From NCBI GenBank assembly GCA_963580285.1, contig OY757010.1, positions 70,151,659-70,215,658 of the forward strand: DNA of 64,000 nucleotides, read 5' to 3'. Below are positions 36,067 to 47,837 of the stretch, one piece after another. Origin of the DNA: Lucinisca nassula. Its lineage: Eukaryota; Mollusca; Bivalvia; Lucinida; Lucinidae. How positions within the stretch are numbered: position 1 is the first letter of the stretch; each line of letters opens with the position of its first letter. The notes below the pieces were generated by a model. The model made no database searches, was not told the DNA's origin, and worked only from the letters and a program-made list of their open reading frames with translations. Made by a program: the position numbers and the translations under genes.

Positions 36067-37551
36067 AACATGTGGAATCGTCTGCTAGGTTTTATGTGTG
36101 TGAGAAAAATCTGCTAATTAATCAGCTGCTTAGTCACATGGTGCGGTGACGTCAATCCTGACCATGTCAATGGACTAGAGCTACAGAAAACAAACCTAGG
36201 TGCATCAATTTGGCCAGGAAAAAAAAAGAACAGAAAAAAATGGAAGAAATATGAGTGAGGTTGAAACTCCTTCCATTTACTGACCATATACCGGTATATG
36301 TTTGAGTCTGTGCAGATGTGTCACTGATGACACTTTTCAGTTGGATGGGTCATACACTCATGGCACTGATGAGTCCCTTAGACTAACCAATCAAATTTAA
36401 TTGGTATAACTTCACAAGTTGAATGACAGTGTGCTGAGCCAGTTCATATGGCTTTTGCGGAAGCCTGCATTCTTTGCAAAGGTAGGGGCAGATGGGTAAA
36501 TATATAAAAATAGCTTGATTGCTGTCACAAGCATCTATATAGTTAGAAGGGATAATGATTAATTATTATTTTTTTATTGTTTTCTTTTATTTTGGTTTCA
36601 CAGCCCTTTCAAGATTATTTCACTTATTTCGAGCTGACTGTTAATCAGAGTAGCCGGAGAAAAACCACCTGACCTGTTGCAGAGCTTGGCTGGATAAAGA
36701 ATTTACATAAATAGTCAGACACCTCAACTCAATACCACTCTTGTTCTGAAATTCTTAAAAGTACAATTTACTGCAATCTTTTACAGTGATGAGGCTACAG
36801 ATAAAGAGGAATAGCGGTAATATTTAAGCACAGATTTTTATTTTTGCATATGTTGTGGGTACTTGTTAGTATCGCTTCATTTAGGTCTTTCTAACAAGTA
36901 CCCACAACATCATGTTTTTATGGAATATCTCAAACTTATCTTCAGTCTCTTTATTCTGTCATAAGACAGTATGTTGAGGTTGTAGAAATTTCATTATTCC
37001 ATTTTTGTCGCACCTGCTTGAAAGCAAGGCACTATGTAAGTATAAGGGTTTGCCCATTTGTCCATCAGTCCCACCATTAACATTTATGATCCTGTTCAAG
37101 TCATTTAGGTGGTCTGAATATAAGAACTTTATATTTTGAGGCCCATAGTCACTTGTTCTGAATTACATTACCTGTTTGTCTGTGTCACTGCGAGCTGCAC
37201 ACCTTTGTTTTGATTCACTGAATTAAAAAGAATATGCACTTTACTGGTTAATCGCTTAAGTGTAAACATGTGGTTAGGCATACTGACTACTTGCCTAATA
37301 AACCAAGTTTCATGGGTTCAGTACCATGCTTCGCCACACTTGAGGCATTTTTGATGCCGAGAATCCACATCCTTTGAACACAGTGACTGAATTTAAGAAA
37401 AAAATTTACAAAATCGCCACCTAAGTTCTTAAATGGTTCTGCCACATTGAACAAATAGCACTTAGACAAAAATAAAAACATCATCAAAAGATAATACAAC
37501 TTGACTCAGGTGAGTGAATTAGGTCCATCATGGACCTCTTGTTTTTTATAT
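36067..37551. other. No gene; one isolated hairpin
   Basis: Only a MITE-core-like hairpin at 36848-36912 (gttgtgggtacttgttag / ctaacaagtacccacaac) and a short hairpin at about 37016-37030 (gcttgaaagcaagg). No coding recognised. Confidence 0.5.
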
Positions 37552-37695
37552 CTGCTCAAAATATAGATTATGGGTACCCACAATCGATACTTGAGAGCAA
37601 AAACAAGAAAAAAGGTTTACCCCTGTAAACCCCATTTATACTATATAAAAGTGGGGTTCGAGGGTGTCCAGTTATATAGGCGTGTTTTCTTGATG
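37552..37695. mobile_element. Foldback MITE, family A, hairpin deleted
   Basis: 'gattatgggtacccacaatc' shows that the whole GGCGG hairpin core is gone. The right arm ends ataggcgtgttttcttgatg. Confidence 0.75.
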
Positions 37696-37937
37696 TTATA
37701 GTAAAAATCCTATAATAAGACACCTTTGGGACGGCTCTGTTAGACCACTCCGGAACAGTCCAGAGGTGAACTCTTTCAGGAAGACGCCGAGTGCAGAAAC
37801 ACACACAGAATGGGTGACTGAATCCTCTAAAATATGCTTGTTTAAGGAAAAATAGTCTGAATTTTAAGTTATCCTTTAATAGCGGAATTTCCCTGTGTGT
37901 TTTATGACTGGCGAATCAGAACGTCTACTCTCATCCG

Positions 37938-38080
37938 TCGGATTGGAAACCCATTATCAGGATAAGAAACTCATAATCAGAATTGGAACTCATAATCAGG
38001 ATTGGAAACTCATAATCAGGATTGGAAACTCATAATCAGGATTAGAAACTCATAATCAGGATTGGAAACACATACTCAGG
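37938..38080. repeat. 20-bp minisatellite, about 7 copies
   Basis: Unit 'aactcataatcaggattgga', with single-base variants. Confidence 0.85.
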
Positions 38081-38410
38081 CATAGGTGACCATGAAATAG
38101 CCTTTTATAGGTTTTTATACCTCCGATATAAAACATCCGAGTGGGGTTTAGTTAGTTTAAGTCTTAATTATGCCCCCAATATCAAAGAAGTTGGAGGGGC
38201 ATATGGCTTCTGGGACGTCCGTTCTTTCGTCCGTTCGTTACGCTTTTGATGCAAGCATAACTTAAGACATGGCTCGAAATGTCATAATGGATTCCTCGTT
38301 GCAAAATAGTTGACACATATTTTTTCTCTTCAGAATTGTGCCCCTTTCAAGGTTATTGTGATTTGAAAAAAAATGATAAAATATCATCAGCAAAATATCT
38401 CAACACTATT

Positions 38411-38687
38411 CATTACGATAACACACACGTGCGAGATAGTGCAGTTTTCCAATCTCTTAACTGGCTCCTTTTCTGATGAAAATCCGTGATATTTTTGTTA
38501 TTACTGTTCAAAACATGGGTTGAGGGTTCTCGTTAGAACCGCCTCAGTGAGGCGTTTCTAACGAGTACCCACAACCTATGTATTGGAGCAGAAATAAGAA
38601 AAATAATGTGTACCACGTAAACCCCAGTTTTCTCTATTTAAAGTGGGGGTTAAGAGTGTCTAAATTTCACATTTTGTTCACGTGATG
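38411..38687. mobile_element. Foldback MITE, family B, inverted, in tandem unit
   Basis: CATTACGATAACACACACG to GTTCACGTGATG. Flanks read 'aacactatt' and 'tggagctag'; intact units read 'aactattggagctag', so there is at most one extra T. Confidence 0.85.
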
Positions 38688-39946
38688 TGGAGCTAGTGCT
38701 TTGAAAGTTGTTTACTAGATTGGTGGTGTTGAGCAGATGACTTGATTAAATTTTGACTAAATTTCGAAAAAAAAAAAAAAATAAATAAAGAACCAAAAAA
38801 AAAAAAAAAAAAAATATATGAGCATTGGCCCTTTGTCACTTTTGGTATGTGTACATTGTATGCTTTGTGATGCACAGCATAACTTTTGAAACGTGCATGT
38901 TAGGGTTTTAAAATTTCATATATGAATTCGTCAAGGAAAAGTAGCCGACGCGTATTTTTTATCATCCGGATAACACTCCTTTCAAGAGTTATTGCCCTTT
39001 GAAAAATGTTGATAAAATCTTGTCAGCAAAATACATGTATATGTAAAACTATTGGAGCTAGAGCCTTTAAAGTGAATGAATAGATTGGTGGTGATGAGTA
39101 GATGACGTGTTTAACTTTTGACTAAATTCCGAAAACACTTTGAGAGTTATGGCCCTTTGTCACTTTGGGTATTTGTTCATGGTATGCTTTGTGATGCCAA
39201 GCATAACTTGAGAACCGTGTATGCTTGGGTTGTGAAATTTCATATATGGAAAAATAGCCGACGCGTATTTTCGTTCCCATCCGGACTATGCCCCTTTCCA
39301 TTTGCACTTTGAAATCATTTTGATAAAATCTTGTCAGCAAAATATCTCAAAAACTATTAGAGCTACAGCCTTGAAAGATGAGGAATAGATTAGTGGTGAT
39401 GGGTAGATGGCCTGATTAACTTTCGACTAAACTCCAAAATATGCTTTGTGAGTTATGGCTATTTGTCACTTTGTGTATTTGTAGAATTTAATGCTTTGTG
39501 ATGCATAGCATAACTCAAGAACCGTGTATGCTAGAGTTTTGAAATTTCATATATGAATTCCTCATGGAAAAAAGCGGAGCTGTATTTGTCCTTATCCGGA
39601 TTATGTCCATTTCAATAGTTATTGCCCTTTGAAAAAGTTTTGAGAAATTTTGTCAGCAAGATATCCCAATAACTATTAAATCTAGAGCCTTGGACATTGG
39701 TGAATAGATTGGTAGTGATGAGTAGTCGACCATGCGTAACTTTTGACTAAGTTGAGTTATTGCCCTTTGTCACTTTGTACATTGAATGCTTTGTGATGCA
39801 TAGCATATATTAGGATCTTATATGCTAGGGTTTGAAATGTTCAAATTTATTCCAGATGAAAAAAACAGCTTTCATGTATTTTTTCTTTCGTCAGGATTAT
39901 GCCAATTTTCTGAGCTATTTCCTTTTGAAAACAAAAATGGATAAAA

Positions 39947-40228
39947 CATCACGAAAACACGCCTATACAATTTTGACCCCCTCCAACCCCACTTTTATAT
40001 AGAAAAACTGGGGTTTACAGGGGTAAACCTTATTTTTCTTATTTCTGCTCTAAAATATAGATAGTGGGTACTCGTTAGAACAACCTCGATGAGGCGGTTC
40101 TAACGAGTAACCACAATCTATATTTTGAGCAGAAATAAGAGAAATATCACAATTTTTCTTCTAAAAATTTTCTTTTTTTTTTCGCGATACAAGTAACACT
40201 GTATTTCTATAGGCGTGTTTTCGTAATG
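39947..40228. mobile_element. Foldback MITE, family A, in a readable empty site
   Basis: CATCACGAAAACACGCC to GGCGTGTTTTCGTAATG. Flanks are 'gataaaa' and 'tcttgtcagc', and uninterrupted units at 39012 and 39321 read 'gataaaatcttgtcagc'. No base is duplicated. Confidence 0.9.
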
Positions 40229-40300
40229 TCTTGTCAGCAAAATATCTCAAAAACTATAAACGCTAGAGACTTGGAAGTTGATGGATGGATTTGTGGTGAT

Positions 40301-41416
40301 ATAGAGGATCTTACATGAGTGTTCATGTATTATTGAATTTATTAAACGAGTTGATGAAAAGGGATAAAATGCGAGGCTTTGCCGAGCATTTTTTTCCTTT
40401 TCCACAACGAGTTCAATTAATTGTTGATATAGAGGATCTTACATGAGTGTTCATGTATTATTGAATTTAATAAACGAATTGAGGAAAAGGGATAAAATGC
40501 ACGGCTTTGCCGAGCATTTTATCCCTTTTCCACAACGAGTTTAATAAATTGTTGATATACAGGATCTTACATGAGTGCTCATGTATTATTGAATTTAATA
40601 AACGAATTGAGGAAAAGGGATAAAATGCGAGGCTTTGCCGAGCATTTTATCCCTTTTCCACAACTAGTTTAATAAATTGTTGATATAGAGGATCTAACAT
40701 GAGTGTTCATGTATTATTGAATTTATTAAACGAGTTGAGGTAAAGGGATAAAATGCGAGGCTTTGCCGACCATTTTATCCCTTTTCCACAAGGAGTTTAA
40801 TAAATTGTTGACATAGAGGATCTTACATGAGTGTGAATGAATTATTGAATTTATTAGACGAGTTGAGGAAAAGGGATAAAATGCGAGGCTTTGCCGAGCA
40901 TTTTATCCCTTTTCCACAACGAGTTTAATAAATTGTTGACATAGAGGATCTTACATGAGTGTGCATGTATTATTGAATTTATTAAACGAGTTGAGGAAAA
41001 GGGATAAAATGCTAGGCTTTGCCGAGCATTTTACCCCTTTTCCACAACGAGTTTGATAAATTCTTTACATAGAGGATCTTACATGAGTGTTCATGTATTA
41101 TTTAATAAATTCAATAATACATGAGCAGTTTTATTATTGAATTTATTAAACGAGTTGAGTGGAAGGGATAAAAAGCGAGGCGTTGAGCACGAATGCAAGA
41201 TTCTATTTATCATTTGACATTTAAAACGCATTTTATTCACGATTGTTTACAAAAATGTCAATATTCCGCCGTTAGTAAACGCGACGTCGTTAAGGGCGTC
41301 GTACATGTAACGGTACGGGACGTATCTAGCTAATTTGCATATTTAATCCAATAGTGGATTATCGAAAAATATTACATGGCGTTATTACACGCGCAGACGC
41401 GACGTCATATGATAAA
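40301..41416. mobile_element. Element C with hairpin module amplified to about seven
   Basis: Starts atagaggatcttac and ends gacgtcatatgataaa like the single-hairpin copies. The hairpin unit repeats with an exact 128-bp period (starts at 40301, 40429, 40557, 40685, 40813, 40941, 41069). Each unit is a self-complementary arm pair around gaggctttgccga. Confidence 0.85.
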
Positions 41417-41735
41417 AGAAGATAACCTGATTAACTTCTGAAAAAATTCTGTAAAAAACTTCTTGAGTTATGGTCCTTTGTAACTTACGGCATTTGTACA
41501 GTGCATGCTTTGTGATGTATAACATAACATTAGAACCATACATGCTAGGGTGTTGAAATTTCATATATGGCTTCCTCATAAAAAATCAGCTGTTATATAT
41601 TTGTGTCTTATCAGGATTATGCCCCTTTTCTGAGGAATGACCTTTTGAAGAAAATTGGATGAGATCTAAAACGATATTGAAGCTAAGACCTTGAAAGTTG
41701 ATGTTTGGATTGCTAGTATTTATACTTATACTTAT

Positions 41736-42317
41736 ATATAATACTCGTATTTATTTATAGGGGGTTACTCAGTTGCCATAGCCAATCTTCCCTGTGGCCC
41801 TCGTAAAACGTATATAATGATTACATACATAACAACTATATCAGACATTTAAGCAAATATAAGAATTAAACAACCATTGATTTTAACATGAAATGGATGG
41901 AAAAAATGAGACGAACGCATGAAAGAATAATAATTACATGCAAATACTCGCTCACTTATATAAAAAAGCTCGCACATGATCAACAAATTATTCATGGAAA
42001 TGTGCAATATATTCTTCAATCATGCTATTGCACAGCTACAAATACTTAATGTTAAAAATGTGAAACAGGCATGCAGATATCACGTATTATTGCCAAACCT
42101 TCTCAATATTACTCACCAGTCCCGATGCCTTCGTTTGGTAACGTTTCATAACGCTACATCGGATGACGTCGTACGGCAATAACGTTGCGTGAAACTTTAT
42201 CAAATTTATGCTTACAAGTGTAAATTCAAAATTTGGTGCTTTGAAACCTGCTAACACACAGAAATAACAAAACATTTATAGCTTTACAATAAAAGGGCTA
42301 CAACACTGATACCGGAG
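41736..42317. other. No gene recognised
   Basis: A short tract at about 41745-41805 (atttatttatagggggtt, gtggccctcg) resembles the body of the (ATT)n SINE. No coding supported. Confidence 0.45.
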
Positions 42318-42612
42318 GCCCCCTTCCCATCAGGGCTTGAAGAAATATATTTGGCTGCATGATGCCCTCAGGCAGAGCCAAAACCGAATGCTCATGGGCA
42401 CCGGCAAATCGCCCAGATTTTCTAAGCCCGCCCAGGTGAAGATGTGTCAGTAGGACCGTTCATTCATGCGTACACCTTATTGGTTTCATTGGGCGACGGG
42501 GCTTGAGATGTCATTTCATCTCAATTTCGGGTAAGAGTCCCACACGTTGTAAGCAGCGTCGCCAAAATGACCTTTACACTGTTAATGGGGGCGTTAAACC
42601 TCAATTTTAATG
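42318..42612 (-). repeat. gtttaacgtcc dispersed repeat, reverse
   Basis: 'cccatcagggcttgaagaaat' to 'atgggggcgttaaacctc'. Confidence 0.7.
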
Positions 42613-43015
42613 CACTTACGTATGTAACGCGGCCTTTAATTGGATAGCGTCCAAAACAAAAATTGCAACAGTATGTCCAGCGATATACTGTCGGAAATCC
42701 GACGTCATGATGTAACGTCGCTTTTCATTGGCTGACGCTTGGTTTTACGCAGCTCACAGCGCTTACCGCTTTGTACAAAGAAGTACAACCGAAAACGTGC
42801 ATTAGAATGGGGATAACTCCATTGAAAACCGTCACTTGGGGAGGCAATCCCCGATCGCATTGTCGAAATTTACGTTTTACGGCTCCGCTAACGCGTCGCC
42901 GTAAAACGAAATTTCTGACGCAAAACCCGCAATTCACCTCCCCAAAATGACGGTTTTCAATAGGGGCAAGCATATGGTTGGCGGCATAGTGATTTACAAA
43001 CACCATTTCTGGGTT
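42613..43015. mobile_element. Foldback element D, copy 2
   Basis: Large hairpin at 42830-42965: arms 'aaaaccgtcacttggggagg' / 'cctccccaaaatgacggttt', with an inner pair cgttttacggc / gccgtaaaacg around ctccgctaacgcgtc. Matches 28594-28860 in reverse. Confidence 0.65.
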
Positions 43016-43174
43016 TGGTTTTACGGCTCTGTCAAGATTATTTTATTTATATCGAATGAATGATAAATATTGAGATGAAAAAAAAATGGAGTATTCAGCG
43101 AAAATCTATTTGACCATCCTTTGTAAAACTCGACATTTCGCATGATATTATAATATTTCGTTCGTTCTCTACAG

Positions 43175-43307
43175 AGAAACAATGCTATTGGTGAAATTCG
43201 TTGCGGGAAACATGGAGAGGCGTGTAAACCTAAAAATCTCAAAGGTCTCGGTGTCAAGGACCACAGTTTGCCTGGCAATGGATTGGACGCTTCAAATAAC
43301 GAGTATA
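43175..43307 (+). CDS. Possible host exon, family not recognised
   Basis: 133 bp between a good acceptor (ttcgttcgttctctacag) and GTAAGT at 43308. Two frames are open. One gives RNNAIGEIRCGKHGEACKPK and later LPGNGLDASNNEY; the other starts MLLVKFVAGN. No family is recognised. The splice signals are the only real support. Confidence 0.3.
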
Positions 43308-43661
43308 GTAAGTAAAACAAACATCTTATTCACACTTAAGAGAAATTATTATACACTCAGAAACTGTACCAGACACCTGTCAGTATTTGTTTAATATTTC
43401 CCGAAGTCAAGTGCACATTGCCCGTAGTCACATCAAAACTACTATCAAATATGTTCATTTCGAGACTCAAAATCGGCAGCCATCTTGTCGTGCGTATCGG
43501 CCGAAAGAACGTATAACAAAACAAATATAGGTTGTGACAAAGTGCATAAAGTGCATTTTTAGTTGTCAAGTAGGGCCTGCCTGCAATCTGTTTAGATTTT
43601 AACTAGTTCCTTTTAGGAAATCAGGAAAGAAATAGAAAGGACACTTCAGAAAAAATGGCGT

Positions 43662-43914
43662 AATCACGAAAACACACCTATATAATTTTGACCCCCTTAA
43701 AACCCCACATTTATATTGTAAAACTTGGGTTTCCGGGGGTATACCTTATTTTTCTTATTTCTGCTCTAAAATATAGATTGTAGGTTCTCGTTAGAACCGC
43801 CTCGATGAGAACGAGTGCCCACACTCTATATTTTGAGCAGAAATAAGAAATATATCGCAATTTTTTACGGCGGTAAAGGTGGCAATGTATTTGGATAGGC
43901 GTGTTTGCGTAATG
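43662..43914. mobile_element. Foldback MITE, family A
   Basis: aatcacgaaaacacacctata to ataggcgtgtttgcgtaatg. Right half of the hairpin lost (ccgcctcgatgagaacgag). Confidence 0.78.
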
Positions 43915-43990
43915 ATCTTCACTTTTCCAACATGTAGGTAGTCACTCAACGACCTGCATGATTTTCCATGTCAAACCACTTTAAGATTTA

Positions 43991-44332
43991 CAGTCAACCC
44001 TCTTTATACCGACATTCGTTATAACGGCAAACGGCAAAACTCGTTATAACGGCAATTTCAGTGGAATGGAATGACTATTTAGAAAAAGGCTTAGTCCCGG
44101 TTCCGAGCGGCGTGGGCTTCCCAAGGGTTGGAAATGCCCAAATCGAATACATAACCATGAAATATTCTTGTAAATTAGTACTCCAAGAAACACATGTTAT
44201 GTTTCTTGGAGTAATGATGTGGAAAAGACCTTTTATTACCTATTCCTTACTGGGATTCTTATAACGCCGGTTTCATTATAATAACGACAAATAATATGTT
44301 AGAAATCATGACGTTATAACGCGGGTCTTCTG
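43991..44332. mobile_element. pogo/Tigger-like MITE with TA duplication
   Basis: Ends CAGTCAACCCTC and GCGGGTCTTCTG (the complement CAGAAGACCCGC shares CAG.....CCC), flanked by TA at 43989-43990 and 44333-44334, as in Tc1/mariner-pogo elements. 'cgttataacggc' motifs lie near both ends. Internal perfect hairpin ACTCCAAGAAACA / TGTTTCTTGGAGT at about 44182-44215. No transposase. Confidence 0.75.
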
Positions 44333-44612
44333 TACGTATAATCTTGTTTTACGTTCAGATTTCTATATCAGGGAGTCCTGAATTCTAAGTAGAAGAACAT
44401 TCAAGTCTTGGGTATATAGTAAAAAGATTATTGACTTTATATTATTAAATACTCGGCACTCTTTCATATGGCAGAGACGCAATCGAATTATTTAGTCAAT
44501 AACCTATTTATATTTATGGAAGCTATTTATAGTCTATGGTCATGTTGAAACTGAGACAGGAAAGCTGAATCGTTTTTTTTTATCTTCAAAAATTCTGTCC
44601 CATGCCAAAAAA

Positions 44613-44644
<32 letters not shown>

Positions 44645-44879
44645 CGCTGAGCGTGCCGCAGGCGTGGGTTTCCACGAACATGTTTTGCATGTCGGACAGT
44701 AGCAAACGATAGAAATGAAATCGACATGAACGTTTCCGCGAAACGGAGATTGGCTATTCATCCGGACTTCCCAAGAATTGAAATAGAGTCTATTGGATTC
44801 ATGCAGAATAAACGTTTCTTTTCTTGCACACCAAATTATTTTTATTTATTTATTTAATTATTTATAACTCTGACATGTA
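44333..44879. other. No gene; long A-run
   Basis: A-run of about 35 at 44610-44644. ORFs across it are artefacts. Nothing else recognised. Confidence 0.5.
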
Positions 44880-45965
44880 TTTTTCATACCCCGGCAGAAT
44901 AGGTTCGGGGATATAGCGATTAGCCTGGCGTCCGTCCGTTCGTTCGCTCTTATCAGAGGTATATAGTGGGATGGTCGGTATGAATATGGTACCTTGTGAG
45001 GCGATTTGCATTGAGGGCTGCGTGAGGGCCGCTTATTTTTTCATTGCAAATTAGTTAAATGGACTAGCTTCCTAATTTGAAGGATGCAGCCCAGACTGTA
45101 TACAGACACATTGTCCATTGCTTGTCAGTGTCCAGCCGAAAGTTTCATGGGGTGAAACCAACAATGATGACACTTCTTTGAAAAGAAAGTGTATGTTTAA
45201 CTCACTTTCAAGGTACCACACCAGGCTTACTTTTACACACCTAAACAGTTACTATATACTTTGGTAAAAGTCTTAAACATATAGACACTACCTAAACAAT
45301 TATGGGGTGCAAAGTTATGTGGGTTGCAAAGTACACTGTTGGATGTAAAATGCACCCAACAGACGCCACTGTTGGGTGCATCACATAATGTACCTCATAT
45401 ACGTCCGTCTGTCCGTCCGTCCGTAGACAAAATCTTGTGATGACCATAACTTCAATACCTTTCTAGATATATTGATGGTACTTGGCACAATCGTGCACAA
45501 GGTTGAGAAGGCCTGTCTTGCGCAAGAATCCAATTATTTGCGCGATGGTTTTTGAGTTATCTCCCCTGACAGTATTTCCTTGCGATCACCTGTAACCCTA
45601 ATACCCTTTGAGATATATTTACGGTACTTGGTACAATTATACATGGTGTTGAGAAAGCCTGTCATGCGCAAGAACCACAAATCTAGATGCCATGGTATTT
45701 GAGTTATCTCACCTGACAATATTTCCTTTGTGATCGCCGTAACTCCGATATATTGATGACACATGGTTCAATTATACATGAGGTTGAATAGGCGTGTCTA
45801 GTTGCCATGGTATCCCCTGACAGTATTTCTGTCTGATCGCCGTATCTCCAATACCCCTTGAGATGTATTGATGATACTTGTTACAATTATACATAAGGCA
45901 TGCGCAAGACCACAACTCTATGTGCCATGGTATCAGGGTTAACTCCCTGATTATGTACACACAAG
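44880..45965. mobile_element. Minisatellite-bearing element, about 150-bp unit
   Basis: Opens with hairpin 'ccccggcagaataggttcgggg' and 'gcgtccgtccgttcgttcg'. About four imperfect copies of a unit with 'ctgacagtatttcctt', 'gatcgccgtaac', 'gatatattgatgg' and 'acaattatacatg' follow, from about 45425. Same plan as 16553-20945 and 38165-41735. Confidence 0.6.
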
Positions 45966-45999
45966 GTTTGAAGGATGAAAGCCTACACAGTATTCCGAA

Positions 46000-46126
46000 T
46001 GACTGTGCACTTTTTGCCATTCACCCAGCAGATGCTGCCAATGGAGCGTTTTCGCATCCGGAAATAATCACTGCCACCAGGAATCAAACCGGGCGCCTCT
46101 AGCGTCAGATGCAAGTGCTCTAACCA
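46000..46126 (-). mobile_element. tRNA-derived SINE, fourth family
   Basis: On the complement: A-box-like TGGTTAGAGCACTTGC, then B-box-like GGTTTGATTCC. Followed on the right by (CTAT)n. A second copy lies at 46330-46505. Confidence 0.65.
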
Positions 46127-46128
46127 TT

Positions 46129-46129
46129 G

Positions 46130-46218
<89 letters not shown>

Positions 46219-46251
46219 CCTACCTACCTACCTACCTACCTACCTATCTAC

Positions 46252-46294
<43 letters not shown>
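46129..46294. repeat. (CTAT)n microsatellite
   Basis: Long CTAT array interrupted by CTAC units at about 46218-46250. Confidence 0.97.
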
Positions 46295-46329
46295 GTGATC
46301 AGTCACAATTGACCATTACTCGCAGGTGT

Positions 46330-46505
46330 ATATTAAGTGCACAAAAGGTTTATAGGATGAAAGCCTACACAGTAATCCGAACAACGGTGCACTTTTTGCC
46401 ATTCATCCAGCATATGATGCCAATGAAGCGTGTTTGCATCCAGAAATAATCACTGCCACCAGGAATCTAATCGGGGACCTCTAGCGTCAGAGGCAAGTCC
46501 ACTAA
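46330..46505 (-). mobile_element. tRNA-derived SINE, fourth family, second copy
   Basis: Matches 45960-46126 ('gaaagcctacacagta', 'ctttttgccattca', 'ataatcactgccaccaggaat') and again abuts (CTAT)n. Confidence 0.65.
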
Positions 46506-46507
46506 CC

Positions 46508-46511
46508 ACTG

Positions 46512-46602
<91 letters not shown>
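46508..46602. repeat. (CTAT)n microsatellite
   Basis: About 23 CTAT units. Confidence 0.97.
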
Positions 46603-46838
46603 GCACTGAGGAATTCTGTACCTCACAACATGACATTATTTAAAGATCCCGACCATAGACTTCCAGATAGATAGATACCTAACACCATATGAACTTGCCA
46701 TCGAAATTCGATTTAAAGTGAAGGCCCTGATCAGATCTGCATTCTGCGACATATGAATTAGTAATGCATGCACTGTTTGCCAATTTGATATTCTTTTTTG
46801 GGATTTTCTGTACAGAAAGTGTTAATCATTCACAGGCT

Positions 46839-46844
46839 CACATG
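46839..46844. repeat. Left target-site duplication
   Basis: cacatg, pairing with tacatg at 61998-62003 (5 of 6 identical). Confidence 0.8.
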
Positions 46845-47360
46845 ACACAATATGTACCTCCTATAGCGCCCTCCTAAAAAAAAAAAAAATCAGCAACTCA
46901 AAAAATAAAAAAAAAACAGCAACTCCAAAAAAAAAAAAAAAAAAAAAAAAAAACAGCTACACAATATGTACTACCTATAGGACACATCAATTTTTTTTTC
47001 TTCATACTCCAAGTCCCCCCCCCCCCCCTACTAGGGTGATAAAAACACATTAGAATTTTTTTTATAAAAAATGGGAACGTTAAAAACACATCAATTTTTT
47101 TTTTATAAAAAAAGAGAACATAAAAAACACATCAAAATTTTTTTTATAAAAATGGGAACATAAAAAAGACATCAATTTTTTTTTTTTATAAAAATGGTAT
47201 GCGGTACCTCCAGGACACATCAAAAAAAAAATTTATGTGTCCCATATTTAAAATTAAAGTATAAAATTTTTTAGTAAAAAACAGCTACACAATATGTACT
47301 ACCTATATTTTTTTTTTCTTCGTACCCCCCTACTAGAAAAACATACACCCCGAGAAAAGA
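46845..47360. repeat. Left inverted terminal repeat
   Basis: About 516 bp, complementary to 61470-61997. Differences are mainly A/T-run lengths. It contains three copies of ACACAATATGTAC (46845, 46959, 47287), two 'cagcaact' boxes, four subrepeats of about 40 bp ('aacacatcaa' + T/A run + 'ataaaaatgggaac') and a C-run at 47019-47028. This is where integrase and the protein-primed replication start would act. Confidence 0.93.
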
Positions 47361-47390
47361 TAAAAATGAAAAATTCTTGGAGCAAAAAGA

Positions 47391-47740
47391 TTTGTTGATG
47401 CTTACGCCGTAATTCCCAATAAACTCCATGTATATTTGTTGATGCTTACGCCGTTATCCCCGATAAACTCTATGTATATTTATTGATGCTTACGCCGTAA
47501 TTCCCAATAAACTCCATGTATATTTGTTGATGCATACGCCTTAATTCCCAATAAACTTTATGTATATTTGTTGATGCTTACGCCGTTATCGCCAATAAAC
47601 TCTATGTATATTTGTTGATGCTTACGCCGTAAACCCCGATAAACTCCATGTATATTTGTTGATGCTTACGCCGTAATCCCCAATAAACTCTATGTATCAG
47701 ATGTTGATGCTTACGCCGTAATCCCCGATAAACTCTAGCA
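47391..47740. promoter_or_regulatory. 44-bp iteron array beside the left terminal repeat
   Basis: Seven full units with an exact 44-bp period (starts 47391, 47435, 47479, 47523, 47567, 47611, 47655) and an eighth partial unit to about 47735. A worn ninth core lies at about 47789. Each unit contains 'gttgatgcttacgccgtaat' and 'aataaactc'. The core TTACG-C-CGTAA is an 11-bp palindrome with a central C. There is no matching array at the right end. It may be a replication or transcription control region for the first gene; that role is inference. Confidence 0.85.
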
Positions 47741-47837
47741 AGGGAGATGACTCTATCAGTCATGCATAACAAGCCAGCCAGAGTATGATTACGCCGTAAT
47801 CCGCTTTAAAATAGGTATCATTTTTTATTTATTAAAA

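Larger units (their letters stand above)
38165..41735. mobile_element. Minisatellite-bearing element, about 310-bp unit, with nested insertions
   Basis: It opens with the hairpin GCCCCCAAT..ATTGGGGGC-like tract (tgcccccaatatc ... ttggaggggca) and 'ccgttctttcgtccgttcg'. About five imperfect copies of a unit of roughly 310 bp follow ('ttgtcagcaaaatatctc', 'ggtggtgatgagtag', 'gccctttgtcac', 'tgatgcatagcataac'). Nested insertions: MITE-B 38411-38687, MITE-A 39947-40228, element C 40301-41416. Architecture as in 16553-20945. Confidence 0.65.

Noticed and set aside
40301..41100. CRISPR-like array
   Set aside because: The 128-bp units are contiguous with no unique spacers and lie within a eukaryotic hairpin element.
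44527..44761. Phe-rich ORFs
   Set aside because: Translations of the long A/T run at 44610-44644.
47391..47740. CRISPR-like array
   Set aside because: Head-to-tail 44-bp units without spacers, inside an animal endogenous virus.
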